A program made the position numbers and the translations under genes. Of a stretch of DNA of 48,113 nucleotides, positions 46,044-48,113 are shown one piece after another. Position 1 is the first letter of the stretch. Each line of letters begins with the position of its first letter. The notes beneath the pieces were generated by a model, which had not been told where the DNA came from, made no database searches, and saw only the letters and a list, made by a program, of their open reading frames with translations. This DNA is from Arcobacteraceae bacterium (lineage in GTDB: Bacteria > Campylobacterota > Campylobacteria > Campylobacterales > Arcobacteraceae): NCBI GenBank assembly GCA_028375605.1, contig JAONGR010000009.1, positions 1 through 48,113 of the forward strand, in the 5' to 3' direction.

Positions 46044-46700
46044 TTAAAAAACTTTACCTATAGAACTTACAACTTTACCTAATACATTAATACCATTTTT
46101 ATCTACAATTTGCATTGGATATTCTTTATTATCAGAGATTACATCTAATCCACCATCCACTCTTCGTTGTATTCTTTTTACAAATAAACCGTTTTCATTA
46201 ATAAATGCATAAATACCATCTTTATTTACATTTTGTTTTGTTTTATCAATAAAAATAATATTACCATTATTTAGTGTTGGTTCCATACTATCACCTGTAA
46301 CATTGATAGCCTCAATATTTTTAACATTTTCTTTTCCACCAATTATATCTACAAAAAAATCAGGTAAATCAAGTTTCTCATAATTATCCTCATCATCGTA
46401 TGCTCCACCGCCGGCACTAACACTTACTGATGGAAAATATTTAATCCAGTATTTATCAGTGGTATCAATCAAACTGCTTGGATCTTGACCATATAACATC
46501 CAATTTATTGAGATCTTTTTTAATGCACAAAAATCTAATATATTTGAAAATGGAACACTATTTCTTTTTTTCATTGTTGCAAAATTTACACTAGTTAAAT
46601 CTAAAGCAGTAGCAATCTCTTTATCAAAAACTTTACCATCATCTTTTTCACTTGACAATACATCTCTAAGTTTTTCAATTATCTCATTAATATTAAACAT
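46044..46700 (-). CDS. CI/LexA-like S24-family repressor
   Basis: 218 residues. An N-terminal helix-turn-helix of the phage CI type (about 1-72, ending INWMLYGQ) is joined to a S24 self-cleaving domain. The cleavage pair Ala96-Gly97 (VSAGGGA), Ser138 (TGDSMEPT) and Lys175 (LFVKRIQRR) are all present, so RecA-stimulated autocleavage is possible. ATG at 46700 is chosen because AGGA sits before it; upstream in-frame codons have no such site. No phage genes flank it. Campylobacterota generally lack a classic LexA, so it is a candidate damage- or stress-responsive repressor. Confidence 0.85.
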   Translation of the reverse strand: MFNINEIIEKLRDVLSSEKDDGKVFDKEIATALDLTSVNFATMKKRNSVPFSNILDFCALKKISINWMLYGQDPSSLIDTTDKYWIKYFPSVSVSAGGGAYDDEDNYEKLDLPDFFVDIIGGKENVKNIEAINVTGDSMEPTLNNGNIIFIDKTKQNVNKDGIYAFINENGLFVKRIQRRVDGGLDVISDNKEYPMQIVDKNGINVLGKVVSSIGKVF

Positions 46701-46732
46701 AATTCTCATCCTACAATTCATTTTATAAGATG

Positions 46733-46738
46733 AGTATA
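46733..46738 (-). promoter_or_regulatory. -10 element of the S24 repressor gene
   Basis: On the minus strand TATACT in GATATACTCATC, 32 bases before the start codon. The dyad at 46769-46783 lies just upstream of it. Confidence 0.4.
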
Positions 46739-46768
46739 TCATATTTTTGTAATTATTTGATAAAAAAG

Positions 46769-46783
46769 ATTGCATATAGCAAT
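46769..46783. promoter_or_regulatory. palindrome ATTGC-ATATA-GCAAT, candidate S24 repressor operator
   Basis: A perfect dyad (ATTGC 46769-46773, GCAAT 46779-46783) in the divergent region between the repressor and a small plus-strand ORF. Part of it, ATATAGCA followed by a T-run, recurs at 46933-46940. Confidence 0.5.
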
Positions 46784-46846
46784 TTTTTTACATATTTATT
46801 GACTTTTTAGTAATAATTCAACATAAAAAAAGATAAAAGGTTCAAC

Positions 46847-46921
46847 ATGTCAGCAAAATACACTAGAATAACAAGAAAAATAGATAAATTCATTTATAAA
46901 ATGTGCGAAATTATATTATAA
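46847..46921 (+). CDS. 24-residue basic micro-ORF facing the S24 repressor
   Basis: A 24-codon ORF with AAAAGG ending six bases before its ATG, an ideal ribosome site. TTGACT (46799-46804), 17 bases, CATAAA (46822-46827) is a plausible promoter, giving a very short leader. The product is basic (seven Lys/Arg) with a hydrophobic end (CEIIL) and matches nothing I recognise. It lies in the 371-base gap between the repressor and oadG, with repressor-like repeats on both sides. It may be a real small protein, a leader peptide, or chance. Confidence 0.4.
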   Translation: MSAKYTRITRKIDKFIYKMCEIIL

Positions 46922-46923
46922 AA

Positions 46924-46940
46924 ATAGCATTAATATAGCA
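46924..46940 (+). repeat. ATAGCAT/ATATAGCA repeats after the micro-ORF
   Basis: ATAGCAT (46924-46930) and ATATAGCA (46933-46940) form a close direct repeat. They echo ATATAGCA at 46774-46781 within the candidate operator. The rest of 46922-47071 is AT-rich, with TATAAAAT (46997-47004) as a possible oadG -10 and a small GGTTA-CTT-TAACC dyad (47026-47038). Confidence 0.35.
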
Positions 46941-47071
46941 TTTTTAAATTTTAATGGGATTACCATCTAAATAAATCAGTCCTAAAGCATTATTTTTATA
47001 AAATATGGAAATTTTAGTTTGAAGTGGTTACTTTAACCTACTTTTTAAAACAAAATAAAATGGAGTAATTT

Positions 47072-47329
47072 ATGGAAGAAGTAAATTTAGTCTCAGAAGC
47101 TTTAAAGTTCATGGCTTTAGGTATGGGTATTGTTTTCTTATTTTTAACAGTTATGATTTTTGTATTAAAATTGCAAGCGTTCTTAATAGCAAAATTTTTT
47201 CCAGAAGAAGAGAAAGAGAAAGTCTGTTCTTGGAAACCACAAAATAACCCTGTCTCAAAAGATGACAGAGACACTACGGCTGCGATCACTGCGGCAATTA
47301 TACACTATAACAATCACAAAGGTAAATAA
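47072..47329 (+). CDS. oadG: oxaloacetate decarboxylase gamma chain (OadG-like)
   Basis: 85 residues: one membrane helix (about 12-34) and a charged cytoplasmic tail ending TTAAITAAIIHYNNHKGK. OadG anchors the alpha subunit to the sodium-pumping beta subunit of the membrane decarboxylase. TGGAG lies before the ATG. The alpha-subunit gene begins two bases after its stop. Confidence 0.88.
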   Translation: MEEVNLVSEALKFMALGMGIVFLFLTVMIFVLKLQAFLIAKFFPEEEKEKVCSWKPQNNPVSKDDRDTTAAITAAIIHYNNHKGK

Positions 47330-47331
47330 CA

Positions 47332-48113
47332 ATGTCAAAAAAATATATTGATGTAATGGACACAACATTTAGAGATGGTTTTCAATCTGTATTTGGTGGT
47401 CGTGTTCTTATGGATGATTTTTTTCCAGCTGTAGAAGCTGCAAAAGAAGCAGGTATTACACATTTTGAATTTGGTGGGGGAGCTAGATTTCAATCACTTT
47501 ATTTTTATCTACAAGAGAATGCTTTTGATATGATGGATAAATTCAGAGCAATTGTTGGACCAGATGCGAACTTACAAACTTTAGCTAGAGGTATCAATAC
47601 AGTAATGTTAGATACAGGAAGTAGAGAATTAATTGACCTACATGCTAAAATGTTTGCTAAACATGGAACAACAACAATCAGAAATTTTGATGCATTAAAT
47701 GATGTAAATAATTTAGAATATTCTGCACAATGTATCAAAAAGCATGGGCTAAACCATGAAGCTGTAGTAACAATGATGGATTTACCTCCAAAATGTGAAG
47801 GTGCTCACGATGTAGCTTTTTATGAAAAAACATTAAGACAAATTCTTGACAGTGGGTTACCATATGACTCTATTTGTTTTAAAGATGCTAGTGGAACTGC
47901 TAATCCTAATAAAGTTTATGAAACTATTAAAATGGCAAGAAAATTACTAGGTGACGATACTCATATTCGATTACATACTCATGAGACTGCTGGTGTATCT
48001 GTTGCAGCTTATTTAGCTGCTTTAGAAGCTGGTGCTGATGGAATTGATCTTGCAAATTCACCTGTAAGTGGTGGGACATCTCAACCTGATATTTTAACAA
48101 TGTTACATGCAAC
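47332..48113 (+). CDS. oadA: oxaloacetate decarboxylase alpha subunit / pyruvate carboxylase subunit B, 5' part
   Basis: An open frame from the ATG at 47332 to the window edge (about 260 codons, no stop), so the gene is partial. It begins the carboxyltransferase TIM barrel: DTTFRDGFQS near residue 9, the carbamylated-Lys region ICFKDASG and the metal-binding HTHETAG. AAAGG precedes the ATG. The biotin domain would lie beyond the window. With OadG beside it, a sodium-pumping oxaloacetate decarboxylase is most likely; a pyruvate carboxylase B subunit uses the same domain. Confidence 0.88.
   Translation, partial: MSKKYIDVMDTTFRDGFQSVFGGRVLMDDFFPAVEAAKEAGITHFEFGGGARFQSLYFYLQENAFDMMDKFRAIVGPDANLQTLARGINTVMLDTGSRELIDLHAKMFAKHGTTTIRNFDALNDVNNLEYSAQCIKKHGLNHEAVVTMMDLPPKCEGAHDVAFYEKTLRQILDSGLPYDSICFKDASGTANPNKVYETIKMARKLLGDDTHIRLHTHETAGVSVAAYLAALEAGADGIDLANSPVSGGTSQPDILTMLHA

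Noticed and set aside
47505-48112. Two minus-strand ORFs at the window end
   Set aside because: They are antisense to oadA, which runs open to the edge with clear catalytic motifs.
1-48113. Prophage, integrative element, transposon or defence island
   Set aside because: Apart from the S24 repressor, no integrase, transposase, structural phage gene, nuclease system, direct-repeat attachment site or spacer array is seen; gene content is mostly metabolic and housekeeping.

Overview
This 48 kb window is AT-rich, gene-dense bacterial chromosome. The gene set suggests Campylobacterota, probably an Arcobacter-group (Arcobacteraceae) member. Supporting signs are a futalosine-pathway menaquinone gene (mqnC), short epsilon-type Pgi and GltX, a gltX-yggT pair, an nth/mlaA/mlaC/RND string and an oadG-oadA locus. 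The genus assignment is inference from remembered gene content, because no search was run. I see no tRNA, rRNA, CRISPR array, insertion sequence or integrase.

Layout. (1) 1-6124, plus strand: propionate catabolism by the AcnD/PrpF version of the methylcitrate cycle (prpB, prpC, acnD, prpF); prpC is split by a one-base frameshift. (2) 6186-17854, minus strand: a tightly packed ten-gene operon joining a glucosylglycerate synthesis/degradation set (GpgP-like phosphatase, glycerate kinase, GpgS-like glucosyltransferase, GH13_18 phosphorylase, GalU) to the Entner-Doudoroff set (Zwf, Pgl, Edd, Eda) and Pgi. ackA lies just upstream behind its own terminator. (3) 19322-23883, minus strand: nth, mlaA, mlaC and an MMPL/RND transporter, a likely Mla-type lipid transport system powered by RND rather than ABC. 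(4) 23910-25979: a VOC protein and a PNPOx-like flavoprotein transcribed away from a CGNR zinc-finger regulator, with candidate operators between them. (5) 25972-28704: rdgB, a YajR-like MFS transporter and a Crp/Fnr regulator. (6) 28794-39278, plus strand: RND efflux pump, bamA, mqnC, an M16-like protein without the zinc motif, gltX, yggT and pldA. (7) 39307-46700: thrC, a tandem Toprim_Crpt-like zinc-ribbon protein, pdxJ-pdxA, a DHH phosphoesterase, yebC, a CNNM/CBS protein and a CI/LexA-like S24 repressor. (8) 46701-48113: a divergent control region with a 24-codon ORF, then oadG and the start of oadA, which runs off the window.

How the genes work together: gluconeogenic F6P enters region 2 through Pgi. 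With a phosphoglucomutase (not in the window), GalU can supply UDP-glucose to GpgS. GpgP then gives glucosylglycerate, the phosphorylase and glycerate kinase can return it to glucose-1-P and phosphoglycerate, and the ED enzymes take glucose-6-P to pyruvate. Carrying both directions of an osmolyte cycle together with its carbon outlet on one transcript is the most system-like feature here. The best candidates for undescribed biology are this operon, the CGNR/VOC/PNPOx module with its operators and apparently non-canonical start, the matching acidic tracts in MlaA and its RND partner, and the S24 repressor with its facing micro-ORF.
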